NCBI RefSeq assembly: GCF_009176725.1 | Contig: NZ_AP020337.1 | Span: 3,348,001 to 3,412,000, forward strand | Reading direction: 5' to 3' | From: Pseudomonas sp. KUIN-1 | Lineage (GTDB): Bacteria > Pseudomonadota > Gammaproteobacteria > Pseudomonadales > Pseudomonadaceae | Length of the DNA stretch: 64,000 nt | Part shown: positions 50,547 to 59,018 of the stretch, in pieces | How the letters are laid out: each line of letters starts with the position of its first letter | Position numbering within the stretch: the stretch's first letter is position 1 | Made by a program: the position numbers and the translations under genes | The notes under the pieces: generated by a model | Told to the model about the DNA's origin: nothing | What the model saw: only the letters and a program-made list of their open reading frames with translations | Database searches by the model: none

Positions 50547-53500
50547 ATGAACTTCTCCAAATTCTTTATTTCACGGCCGATCTTCGCCGCAGTGCTGTCG
50601 CTGCTGATCCTGATCGCCGGTGCCATCTCGCTGTTCCAGCTACCGATCAGCGAATACCCGGAAGTCGTGCCGCCAACCGTGGTGGTGCGCGCCAACTTCC
50701 CCGGCGCCAACCCCAAGGTGATCGGCGAAACCGTGGCCTCGCCACTGGAACAGGCGATTACCGGTGTCGAAGGCATGCTCTACATGTCCTCGCAGGCCAC
50801 CGCTGATGGCAAGCTGACCCTCACCATCACCTTCGCACTGGGTACTGACCTGGACAACGCGCAGGTGCAGGTGCAGAACCGCGTGACCCGCAGCGAGCCG
50901 AAGCTGCCTGAAGAAGTGACACGCATCGGCATCACGGTGGACAAGGCCTCCCCCGACCTGACCATGGTTGTGCACTTGACCTCGCCGGACAAACGCTACG
51001 ACATGCTGTACCTGTCCAACTACGCCGTGCTCAACATCAAGGATGAGCTGGCGCGACTGGGCGGCGTCGGTGACGTGCAACTGTTCGGCATGGGCGACTA
51101 TTCACTGCGGGTCTGGCTTGATCCGAACAAGACCGCCTCACGCAACCTGACCGCCACTGATGTGGTCAATGCGATTCGCGAGCAGAACCGTCAGGTAGCC
51201 GCAGGCCAGCTGGGCTCCCCGCCCTCCCCGAATGCCACCAGCTTTCAGATGTCGATCAACACTCAGGGCCGTCTGGTCAGTGAGGAAGAGTTCGAAAACG
51301 TGGTCGTGCGCGCCGGTGCCGATGGCGAAATCACTCGCCTCAAGGACATTGCCCGCATCGAGCTGGGTTCCAGCCAGTACGCGTTGCGCTCGCTGCTCAA
51401 CAACCAGCCTGCGGTCGCGATCCCGATCTTCCAGCGTCCCGGCTCCAACGCCATCGACATCTCCAACGATGTACGGGCACGGATGGCCGAGCTCAAGCAA
51501 AGCTTCCCGGAAGGCATGGACTACAGCATCGTCTATGACCCGACGATCTTCGTCCGTGGCTCCATCGAGGCGGTGATTCACACGCTGTTCGAAGCCCTGA
51601 TTCTGGTAGTGCTGGTAGTCATCCTGTTCCTGCAGACCTGGCGCGCGTCGATCATCCCGCTGGTGGCCGTACCGGTCTCGTTGATCGGCACCTTTGCGGT
51701 CATGCATATGTTCGGTTTCTCGCTGAACGCGCTGTCCTTGTTCGGCCTGGTACTGGCGATCGGTATCGTGGTCGACGATGCCATCGTGGTGGTGGAGAAC
51801 GTCGAACGGAACATCGAGCTGGGCCTGGAACCGGTCGCCGCCACGCACAAGGCCATGGCCGAAGTGACGGGGCCGATCATCGCGACGGCGCTGGTGCTGT
51901 GCGCCGTGTTCGTGCCTGCGGCGTTTATCTCCGGACTCAGCGGACAGTTCTATAAACAGTTCGCGCTGACCATCGCCATCTCGACGGTCATTTCCGCCTT
52001 CAACTCGCTGACCCTGTCGCCTGCACTGGCGGCGGTATTGCTCAAAGGTCATGACGCGCCCAAGGATCGCTTCTCGCGGTTCCTCGACAAAATGCTCGGC
52101 AGCTGGCTGTTCCGCCCGTTCAACCGCTTTTTCGAGAAAGCCAGCCACGGCTATGTCGGGACGGTCGCTAGGGTCATTCGCAGCAGCGGTATTGCCTTGC
52201 TGGTCTACGCGGGCCTGATGGTTTTGACCTGGATGGGCTTTGCCAGCACACCAACCGGTTTCGTACCGAGCCAGGACAAGCAATACCTGGTCGCATTTGC
52301 CCAGTTGCCGGACGCCGCAAGCCTGGACCGCACCGAGGATGTTATCAAGCGCATGTCGGAGCTGGCCCTCAAGCAGCCTGGCGTGCAGGATGCGATTGCC
52401 TTCCCGGGGCTGTCGATCAACGGCTTCACCAACAGCCCGAATAACGGCGTGGTGTTCGTGACCCTCAAACCGTTCGACGAACGCAAGGACCCGAGCCTCT
52501 CGGCCAACGCGATTGCCGGTGCACTGAACGGTCAGTTCGCCTCGATTCAGGAAGCCTACATGGCGATCTTCCCGCCACCACCGGTACAAGGTCTGGGCAC
52601 CATCGGCGGCTTCCGTCTGCAAATCGAAGACCGTGGCAACCTCGGCTATGACGAGCTGTACAAGGAAACCCAGAACATCATCGCCAAAAGCCGCAGCGTG
52701 CCGGAACTGGCCGGACTGTTTACCAGCTACACGGTGAACGTACCGCAAGTCGATGCCGCGATTGACCGCGAGAAAGCCAAGACCCATGGCGTGGCAGTCA
52801 GCGATATTTTCGACACCCTGCAGGTGTATCTGGGTTCGCTGTACGCCAACGACTTCAACCGCTTCGGCCGCACCTATCAGGTCAATGTCCAGGCTGAACA
52901 GCAGTTCCGTCAGGATGCCGATCAGATCGGTCAGCTCAAGGTGCGCAATAACCTGGGCGAGATGATCCCGCTGGCGACCTTCGTCAAGGTCAGCGATACC
53001 GCAGGCCCTGACCGCGTCATGCACTACAACGGCTTCATCACTGCTGAAATCAACGGTGCGGCAGCGCCGGGCTACAGCTCTGGTCAGGCTCAGGCGGCAG
53101 TCGAGAAACTGCTTCGCGAGGAACTGCCCACCGGCATGATCTACGAATGGACCGACCTGACCTATCAGCAGATCCTTTCGGGCAATACCGCGCTGTTCGT
53201 GTTCCCGCTCTGTGTGCTGCTGGCGTTTCTGGTGCTGGCAGCCCAATACGAAAGCTGGAGCCTGCCGCTGGCGGTGATCCTGATCGTACCGATGACCCTG
53301 CTCTCGGCGATTGCCGGGGTGATGATCGCTGGCAGCGACAACAACATCTTCACTCAGATCGGCCTGATCGTGCTGGTAGGCCTGGCGTGCAAGAACGCGA
53401 TTCTGATCGTCGAGTTCGCCAAGGATAAACAGGCCGAAGGGATGAGCCCGCTGGATGCGGTACTGGAAGCCTGCCGCCTGCGTCTGCGTCCGATCCTGAT

Positions 53501-53738
53501 GACCTCGTTCGCCTTCATCATGGGTGTCGTGCCGCTGGTGCTGTCCAGCGGTGCAGGTGCCGAGATGCGCCATGCCATGGGTGTCGCGGTGTTCTCCGGG
53601 ATGCTGGGGGTCACCTTCTTCGGCCTGCTGCTGACGCCGGTGTTCTACGTGCTTATCCGTAATTACGTCGAACGCCAGGAGGCCCGCAAGGCCGCCAGGG
53701 TAAACAGCCAGCAAAACCTGCCTGCGGAGATGCATTGA
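50547..53738 (+). CDS. mexF: RND multidrug efflux pump, inner membrane subunit (MexF-type)
   Basis: Hydrophobe/amphiphile RND transporter of 1063 residues with twelve helices and two large periplasmic loops. The N-terminus FSKFFISRPIFAAVLSLLILIAG is the family start, helix 4 has the proton-relay pair in GIVVDDAIVVVENV, and motif GANPKVIGETVASPLEQAITGVEG follows the first loop. The sequence follows P. aeruginosa MexF closely over the parts I recognise. Such pumps export chloramphenicol, fluoroquinolones, trimethoprim and host or self-made signals. It starts 12 nt after mexE. Confidence 0.93.
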   Translation: MNFSKFFISRPIFAAVLSLLILIAGAISLFQLPISEYPEVVPPTVVVRANFPGANPKVIGETVASPLEQAITGVEGMLYMSSQATADGKLTLTITFALGTDLDNAQVQVQNRVTRSEPKLPEEVTRIGITVDKASPDLTMVVHLTSPDKRYDMLYLSNYAVLNIKDELARLGGVGDVQLFGMGDYSLRVWLDPNKTASRNLTATDVVNAIREQNRQVAAGQLGSPPSPNATSFQMSINTQGRLVSEEEFENVVVRAGADGEITRLKDIARIELGSSQYALRSLLNNQPAVAIPIFQRPGSNAIDISNDVRARMAELKQSFPEGMDYSIVYDPTIFVRGSIEAVIHTLFEALILVVLVVILFLQTWRASIIPLVAVPVSLIGTFAVMHMFGFSLNALSLFGLVLAIGIVVDDAIVVVENVERNIELGLEPVAATHKAMAEVTGPIIATALVLCAVFVPAAFISGLSGQFYKQFALTIAISTVISAFNSLTLSPALAAVLLKGHDAPKDRFSRFLDKMLGSWLFRPFNRFFEKASHGYVGTVARVIRSSGIALLVYAGLMVLTWMGFASTPTGFVPSQDKQYLVAFAQLPDAASLDRTEDVIKRMSELALKQPGVQDAIAFPGLSINGFTNSPNNGVVFVTLKPFDERKDPSLSANAIAGALNGQFASIQEAYMAIFPPPPVQGLGTIGGFRLQIEDRGNLGYDELYKETQNIIAKSRSVPELAGLFTSYTVNVPQVDAAIDREKAKTHGVAVSDIFDTLQVYLGSLYANDFNRFGRTYQVNVQAEQQFRQDADQIGQLKVRNNLGEMIPLATFVKVSDTAGPDRVMHYNGFITAEINGAAAPGYSSGQAQAAVEKLLREELPTGMIYEWTDLTYQQILSGNTALFVFPLCVLLAFLVLAAQYESWSLPLAVILIVPMTLLSAIAGVMIAGSDNNIFTQIGLIVLVGLACKNAILIVEFAKDKQAEGMSPLDAVLEACRLRLRPILMTSFAFIMGVVPLVLSSGAGAEMRHAMGVAVFSGMLGVTFFGLLLTPVFYVLIRNYVERQEARKAARVNSQQNLPAEMH

Positions 53739-55135
53739 TGAGTGCGTACAAAGTCTTCATCCCGAGCCTGCTGGTCATGGCACTGGCGGCCTGCGCCGTA
53801 GGCCCGGACTACCAGGCGCCGGCCACGGCGCCAGCGAAACTGGCCGCCGCCGCCCAGGGCAACTATGACCGCAGCAAAGTGGACAGGGTCTGGTGGCAGC
53901 AGTTCGAGGACCCGACCCTCAACAAACTGGTAGCCCGGTCACTGGACGGCAACCGCGATCTGCGCGTCGCCTTCGCCCGGCTCAAGTCGGCGCGCGCCAT
54001 TCGCGATGACGTCGCCAACGATGTGATGCCAGTGGTGACCAGCCGCGCCAGCAGTGACATCGGCAAGGGTCAGCAACCCGGCATCACCGAGCGCCGGGTC
54101 AACAGCGAGCGCTATGACCTGGGCCTGGACATGGCCTGGGAAGTGGACCTGTTCGGGCGTATACAGCGTCAGCTGGAAGCCAGCGATGCCGATCAGGACG
54201 CTGCAGAGGCCAACCTCTATCAGTTGCAGGTCACGCTGATTGCCGAGGTGGTCGACGCCTACGGTCAACTGCGCGGCGCACAACTGCGTGAAGCCATTGC
54301 CCGCGACAACCTGAAAAATCAGCAAAGTTCTCAGGACGTGACCACGCAATTGCGCGATGCGGGCGTGGGCAACGAGCTGGATGTGGTGCGTGCCGAGGCA
54401 CGACTGGCCGCCGTCGAGGCGACCGTTCCGCAGTTGCAGGCCGAGCAGGCTCGCCAACGCAATCGCATCGCCACGTTACTGGGCGAGCGTCCGGAAAACC
54501 TCAGCGTCGACTTGAGCCCGAGCAAGCTGCCGGCCATCGCCAAGGCCTTGCCGATTGGCGACCCGACGCAAGTGTTGCGCAATCGGCCCGACATCCGCGC
54601 AGCCGAGCGACAACTCGCTGCCTCGACCGCCCGTATCGGCGTCGCGACTGCCGATCTGTTCCCAAGGGTCAGCCTGAGCGGGTTTCTGGGCTTTACCGCC
54701 GGACGCGGCTCGCAGATCGGTTCGTCAGCGGCCAGAGCCTGGTCGCTGGGGCCCAGCATCACCTGGGCGGCCTTCGATCTGGGCAGTGTCCGGGCGCAGA
54801 TTCGCAGTGCCGACGCCGATGCCGAGGGTGCACTCGCCAACTATGAGCAGCAGGTGCTGCTCGCGCTGGAAGAGTCGGAGAACGCGTTCAGCGACTACGA
54901 CAAACGCCAGCAGCGGCTGGTCTCACTGATGCGCCAGAGCGATGCGAGTCGCTCGGCGGCCAGACTGGCCTCGGTGCAGTATCGCGAAGGCACGGCGGAC
55001 TTTCTGGTCCTGCTGGATGCCGAGCGCGAGCGTCTGGCGGCCGAGGACGCTCAGGCGCAGGCAGAAATCGAGCTGTACCGTGGCATCGTCGCCATCTACA
55101 AGGCACTGGGTGGCGGCTGGCAACCTCAGGCCTGA
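53738..55135 (+). CDS. oprN: Outer membrane efflux channel lipoprotein (OprN-type)
   Basis: TolC-fold factor of 465 residues (NodT family). The ATG at 53738 shares one base with the mexF stop (TGATG). The signal SLLVMALAAC ends in a lipobox, followed by AVGPDYQAP, the standard mature start. Two outer membrane efflux repeats cover about 60-250 and 265-455. It completes the tripartite pump and is followed by a strong terminator. Confidence 0.92.
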   Translation: MSAYKVFIPSLLVMALAACAVGPDYQAPATAPAKLAAAAQGNYDRSKVDRVWWQQFEDPTLNKLVARSLDGNRDLRVAFARLKSARAIRDDVANDVMPVVTSRASSDIGKGQQPGITERRVNSERYDLGLDMAWEVDLFGRIQRQLEASDADQDAAEANLYQLQVTLIAEVVDAYGQLRGAQLREAIARDNLKNQQSSQDVTTQLRDAGVGNELDVVRAEARLAAVEATVPQLQAEQARQRNRIATLLGERPENLSVDLSPSKLPAIAKALPIGDPTQVLRNRPDIRAAERQLAASTARIGVATADLFPRVSLSGFLGFTAGRGSQIGSSAARAWSLGPSITWAAFDLGSVRAQIRSADADAEGALANYEQQVLLALEESENAFSDYDKRQQRLVSLMRQSDASRSAARLASVQYREGTADFLVLLDAERERLAAEDAQAQAEIELYRGIVAIYKALGGGWQPQA

Positions 55136-55156
55136 ACCTGAAAAGCCGGTAAACCC

Positions 55157-55190
55157 GCCCCGCGCCCGATCAGGCCGCGGGGCTTTTTTT
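55157..55190 (+). terminator. Intrinsic terminator of the mexEF-oprN operon
   Basis: GCCCCGCG (55157-55164) and CGCGGGGC (55176-55183) form an 8-bp all-GC stem with an 11-nt loop, then seven T. Confidence 0.92.
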
Positions 55191-55277
55191 GCCTGAAATC
55201 CGGCTGCATCATGATTGCCGTTTGACAGCTGCCAGCCACTCCCCGAAGCTGCAACCCGTCAAGCATTGGAAATCGAT

Positions 55278-56372
55278 ATGCCCAGACTTTCTACCACGGG
55301 GTTATCGCCTCAACCCACTTCTCGACGTCGCTGGCTGATCGGCGCAGCGGCTGCAGCGCTGCTGGTGCTTTCGCTGGTTTTCTGGTGGTGGCGCATGCCC
55401 GTCCAGACGGCCCCGGCCAAGCTCAGTCATACCTATGCCCAGGCGCTGGAGCAGGCACATGACGGCAAACCCGGTGCCGCGCGCGTGCTGTACCAACAAC
55501 TGGCGCGGACTGACCTGTCTGACGCACAACGCATCAGCCTGCTCGCCGAACTGAGCGACTACCCCAGCCCCCAGGCCCTCAAGTTGCTCGATACGGCCTT
55601 GAGTAACCCGTCCGCGCAAGTGCGCGAAGCGGCCATCGATGTCAGCGTCAGGCTGGTCTCCAACAGCCAGCGCAGTCTGTTGCTCGGCCCGCTGCTGGAT
55701 GACGCCGAACAATCCGTCAGGTTTCGCGCCACCGGCGCCCTGCTTGGCCTCTCCCCCGATGAGCTGGGCCTGTACTTTGCCGTTCTGCAGCAAAGTGCCG
55801 AGGCGTTTCAGGAATCACTCAAGAGCCAGCCGCAAAACGCCCAAAACCAGTTGCAACTGGCCAGGCTGTATCTGCAGACCGGCGACCTGGAACCCGCGCT
55901 CGCGGCACTACAGCGGGCCACCGCGCTGGACCCGGGCAATATCGAAGCAGCGCTGGCGCACATCGAATTACTGGACCGCAAGGGCCAGGCCGAGCAGGCG
56001 CGCGGCCTTTTCGCACAGTTGCTGGAGCACAATCCTGGCTCGTCCCTGCTCCAGCATGCGCTGGGCATGTGGCTGCTGAACCACGGCCAGGCCGAATTCG
56101 CCGTGCTCAGCCTGGCCAAGGCCACGGAACTGGCACCCGATAACAACGACTATCGCTATGATCTGGCGGTGGCCCTGCACTCGTTGAACGAGCTCGAAGC
56201 CGCACAGCGCCAGTTGACCCAGATCGTTCAGAACCAGCCCGCCAATCGCAAGGCCAGGGTGCTGCTGATCCAGTACTGGAAAGAGAACGGCCAGTTGCAA
56301 AACGTGCAGATTCTGCTGGCCGAGCTCGAGCAGCAGAACCCGGATGACCCTGTGCTGCAACAGGGACTGTAG
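55278..56372 (+). CDS. Membrane-anchored HEAT/TPR-repeat protein
   Basis: Protein of 364 residues with one transmembrane segment (about 19-39, RWLIGAAAAALLVLSLVFWWW) after a short basic cytoplasmic tail, so the bulk faces the periplasm. Residues 70-175 look like HEAT-type helical pairs (SPQALKLLDTALSNPSAQVREAAIDVSVRLV). Residues 195-355 are TPR units (NAQNQLQLARLYLQTGDLEPALAALQRATALDPGN). No enzymatic motif is present. It is probably a scaffold or assembly protein. It stands alone: terminator before it, gap after it. Confidence 0.75.
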   Translation: MPRLSTTGLSPQPTSRRRWLIGAAAAALLVLSLVFWWWRMPVQTAPAKLSHTYAQALEQAHDGKPGAARVLYQQLARTDLSDAQRISLLAELSDYPSPQALKLLDTALSNPSAQVREAAIDVSVRLVSNSQRSLLLGPLLDDAEQSVRFRATGALLGLSPDELGLYFAVLQQSAEAFQESLKSQPQNAQNQLQLARLYLQTGDLEPALAALQRATALDPGNIEAALAHIELLDRKGQAEQARGLFAQLLEHNPGSSLLQHALGMWLLNHGQAEFAVLSLAKATELAPDNNDYRYDLAVALHSLNELEAAQRQLTQIVQNQPANRKARVLLIQYWKENGQLQNVQILLAELEQQNPDDPVLQQGL

Positions 56373-56858
56373 GGTCACAAACGCAACGCTGAGACGGGCG
56401 AAAGGCCATCTTTGAAGGGTCTACGCGCCTTTCAGCACGTGGCCTTCAGACATTCCGGCCATTTCCTCACTCAACACTCCTTTTGCCTGTGGGATATTTC
56501 TTTTTCTAAGCCCTCCACTCTCTCATGGCACGTTTTCCATCCATGGCTAATATCGGAAATAACTTACAACACCCCTCAGCCTACAACACGGACATCACCC
56601 CCTATATCCAACATCGTTCCCCCATGCCATTTAACGAATTTGAGAAAGGCTATTTTCTAACTGAAAAAAAAAGTGCATCATTTGCGGGCGACTGAGTTAT
56701 AAATACCCTCTATCTGCACAACGACAAGCCGCAAAGGCCAAGTTTCAGCATAGAAACCGCAGGTATCGGGCACCCTCGAGTGAGCGAATCGACCCATCAG
56801 TTTTGTCTCATCGCTTTATAGGGCTGACAACAGCCATTACATTGTTGGAGTATATTAA
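56373..56858. other. AT-rich region upstream of the H-NS-like gene
   Basis: 486 nt with no supported gene. Base composition is far more AT-rich than the neighbours, especially 56500-56720. An 82-codon frame at 56412-56660 has a random-looking composition and no ribosome site. The region probably holds the promoter of the gene at 56859 and may itself be bound by that protein, which prefers AT-rich DNA. Confidence 0.55.
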
Positions 56859-57221
56859 TTGTCCAGACTTGCCGAGTTTCGAGCAGCAGAGAAAGCCCTT
56901 CAGGAACAGCTTGCACAGCTGGAATCGTTGAAGAATGACGCCGGATTGAAGAAGGAGATCGAATTCGAGCAAAAGCTCCAGGACCTGATGGGCACTTACG
57001 GCAAAAGCCTGCGTGACATCATCGCCATCCTTGACCCTTCGAGTGCCACCTCGCTGGTTGCACCCGCAGGGCCCAAGCGTCGCCGTGCACGCGTGGTCAA
57101 GGTGTACCAGAACCCGCACACCGGCGAGCTGATTGAAACCAAGGGCGGCAACCATCGCGGCCTCAAGGCGTGGAAAGAGCAATACGGTGTAGACACTGTT
57201 GATTCATGGCTGCGTGCCTGA
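56859..57221 (+). CDS. mvaU: MvaT/MvaU-type H-NS-like xenogeneic silencer
   Basis: Nucleoid protein of 120 residues. The N-terminal coiled coil (1-60, LAEFRAAEKALQEQLAQLESLKNDAGLKKEIEFEQKL) drives dimer and oligomer formation. The C-terminal domain has the RRRARVVKVYQ basic patch and NPHTGELIETKGGNHRGLKAWK, where the GGN segment enters the minor groove of AT-rich DNA. The opening resembles MvaU more than MvaT. It starts with TTG at 56859, supported by TTGGAG ending 8 nt upstream and the lack of an ATG. A terminator follows. Confidence 0.88.
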   Translation: MSRLAEFRAAEKALQEQLAQLESLKNDAGLKKEIEFEQKLQDLMGTYGKSLRDIIAILDPSSATSLVAPAGPKRRRARVVKVYQNPHTGELIETKGGNHRGLKAWKEQYGVDTVDSWLRA

Positions 57222-57238
57222 TTGCAAGTTGTCACTTG

Positions 57239-57264
57239 AAGCCCTGCACGTGCAGGGCTTTTTT
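57239..57264 (+). terminator. Intrinsic terminator of the mvaU gene
   Basis: AAGCCCTGCA (57239-57248) and TGCAGGGCTT (57251-57260) form a perfect 10-bp stem with a 2-nt tip, running into TTTT. The DNA from here to 57600 shows no gene. Confidence 0.9.
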
Positions 57265-57599
57265 ATCTCCGGCACTGCAGATGAACACCTGCGCATTGCA
57301 GCGCTGCGCTCAGGCGTCATCACACAGTGCCTGCCGGTCCGCGCCGGGAATTCATATACATGATTAGGTGAACTGTCTGGTTCGTATACTTCAATGCACC
57401 GGGTAAATGCCGCGGGAATAATGACGCCAATAAATCCGGATTATGCGATTCAGCACACAGTTACAAACCTGAACAGTTGCTGAAGTGTGTAGAGTAATTA
57501 TTCAGGTCGACAGCATGATGAGATACAGCACTATTTGTTTCTCAATGATTCGGTGCGCTGAACAGCATCGAATGCGCAGCCCAGCGCAGCTTCACACTT

Positions 57600-57675
57600 T
57601 TTTCACATGGACTCTCGGATGATGAAGACCGCTAAAGGAATAGCGCCCCATGCCCGCCTCGGCGGGCTTCTTTTT
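57600..57675 (+). ncRNA. Candidate small RNA with GGA motifs and terminator
   Basis: A plus-strand intrinsic terminator, GCCCGCC (57652-57658), TC, GGCGGGC (57661-57667), then TTCTTTTT, has no gene before it on that strand for about 430 nt and points towards a minus-strand gene. Just before it, GCTA-AAGGAA-TAGC (57631-57644) is a hairpin with GGA in the loop, the form bound by RsmA/CsrA, and two more GGA lie at 57609 and 57617. The 5' end is unknown, and no GacA box is evident. The number of GGA motifs is low for RsmX/Y/Z. Confidence 0.3.
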
Positions 57676-57694
57676 GCCTGCGAAAAGGCAGATG

Positions 57695-58252
57695 TCACTG
57701 CGTAACGTCCAGACGCAGACTCTCGCGAATACGCAGTGCCTCATCCTTGTTGCTCGCATAGCCGTCTGCCGATCCCGCATAAGACAACGACCAGGCCAGA
57801 TCCTTGCTGGCGGCCGCGACCAGTGTCTGGGTCAGCACGTGCACACCGTTCTGGGTAATGGTGCAGGTGGTTTCGAGCGCGGGCACCACGCTGAGCCGGC
57901 TTTCGCGGACATGCGTACAAGCGCTCTGCAATCCGCTGCGGGCAAAATTGACCTGAACCGACTTGCGCATTTCCAGCAGAACGCCCTGGACGTTGACCTC
58001 ATGCCCCGGCGTCAGGCGCGTCTGGGTGAGCTCCATGACCATCAGCGGATTTCCACTTTGATCGTTTTTAACCGCGCGCTGTCTGACCTGCACGGAAGGT
58101 TGAACGGGCTCGCCCGACTCGGTCGGTAACGACTCGACCTCCCAGCCTGCGGGCCAGACGATCATTGCATCGGCGGCATGGACCTGGGCAGTGCCCAGCA
58201 GCAGGAACAGGCACAGGCTTGGCACGGAGCGTCGGTAGTGCGAAAGGATCAT
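57695..58252 (-). CDS. Secreted DUF4946-like protein
   Basis: Protein of 185 residues from the ATG at 58252. Signal peptide SVPSLCLFLLLGTAQVHA with cleavage after about residue 27. The mature domain of about 155 residues begins ADAMIVWPAGWEVESLP and has two cysteines (ACTHV and TTCTI) that may pair. It resembles DUF4946 proteins of pseudomonads, whose function is unknown. Periplasmic location is inferred from the signal. It is divergent from gloA. Confidence 0.7.
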   Translation of the reverse strand: MILSHYRRSVPSLCLFLLLGTAQVHAADAMIVWPAGWEVESLPTESGEPVQPSVQVRQRAVKNDQSGNPLMVMELTQTRLTPGHEVNVQGVLLEMRKSVQVNFARSGLQSACTHVRESRLSVVPALETTCTITQNGVHVLTQTLVAAASKDLAWSLSYAGSADGYASNKDEALRIRESLRLDVTQ

Positions 58253-58403
58253 GATCGGGTCGCCAGAACGGTTGACCGGAAATTCTGAGCCTGTTGTCGG
58301 CATCGAGCAAGGCCGACGCGACGTTATCCAAGCCGGGTTTGGCACTGCTCGCCCTGCCCCGTATCATTTGGCATTATTTGTACATTCTGTTGGAGACACA
58401 TTG

Positions 58404-58925
58404 ATGAGCTTGCACGAACTCAACACCCTACCGGGCGTCACAGCCAATCCTGAAGCGGCCACCCGGCAGTTTGTGTTCAACCACACCATGCTGCGCGTCA
58501 AGGACATCACCAAATCGCTGGACTTCTACACCCGTGTACTGGGCTTCAGCCTGGTCGAAAAACGTGACTTCCCGGAAGCCGAATTCAGCCTGTACTTCCT
58601 GGCGCTGGTCGACAAGGCGCAGATCCCGGAAGACGACGCTGCGCGCAACGAATGGATGAAGTCGATCGCCGGCATTCTGGAGCTGACCCATAACCACGGC
58701 ACCGAAAGCGATGACACAGCGTCGTACCACAACGGCAACAGCGACCCGCGCGGCTTTGGCCATATCTGCGTGTCAGTGCCTGACGTGAAAGTCGCCTGCG
58801 AGCGATTCGAAAGCCTCGGCGTCGACTTCCAGAAGCACTTGTCCGACGGCCGCATGAACAGCCTGGCCTTTATCAAGGACCCGGATGGCTACTGGGTAGA
58901 GATCATCCAGCCTACACCGCTCTGA
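58404..58925 (+). CDS. gloA: Lactoylglutathione lyase (glyoxalase I)
   Basis: Metal-dependent lyase of 173 residues that converts the methylglyoxal-glutathione hemithioacetal to S-lactoylglutathione. The ATG at 58404 follows TTGGAGACAC. Metal ligands: H26 in FNHTMLRVKD, E in ILELTHNHG, H in GFGHICVSVPD and E in GYWVEIIQ. The longer form (173 versus about 130 residues) with a loop round EDDAARNEWMKS is the zinc-type glyoxalase I. Two hairpins follow. Confidence 0.92.
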   Translation: MSLHELNTLPGVTANPEAATRQFVFNHTMLRVKDITKSLDFYTRVLGFSLVEKRDFPEAEFSLYFLALVDKAQIPEDDAARNEWMKSIAGILELTHNHGTESDDTASYHNGNSDPRGFGHICVSVPDVKVACERFESLGVDFQKHLSDGRMNSLAFIKDPDGYWVEIIQPTPL

Positions 58926-58935
58926 GACTGGCGGT

Positions 58936-58958
58936 GATCGCTCCGGCAAGGAGCGATC
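58936..58958 (+). other. Hairpin between gloA and its terminator
   Basis: GATCGCTCC (58936-58944) and GGAGCGATC (58950-58958) form a perfect 9-bp stem. Its right arm, GAGCGATCA at 58951-58959, is also fully complementary to TGATCGCTC at 58982-58990 in the terminator, so the two structures compete. Confidence 0.6.
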
Positions 58959-58968
58959 AGCCTGAAAA

Positions 58969-59004
58969 ACAAAAAGCCCCGTGATCGCTCACGGGGCTTT
59001 TTGT
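58969..59004. terminator. Bidirectional terminator between gloA and ahpF
   Basis: GCCCCGTGA (58976-58984), loop TCGC, TCACGGGGC (58989-58997), with A5 before and T5 after. It can end gloA on the plus strand and ahpF on the minus strand. Confidence 0.92.
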
Positions 59005-59018
59005 TTACCGCTGTCCGA

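Noticed and set aside
51138-53735. 865-codon minus-strand open frame opposite mexF
   Set aside because: It is antisense to a fully conserved RND pump. The amino-acid composition is extreme in H, R, Q and D, and no domain is recognisable.
56412-56660. 82-codon plus-strand frame in the AT-rich gap before mvaU
   Set aside because: No ribosome site, no family resemblance, and composition like random AT-rich DNA.
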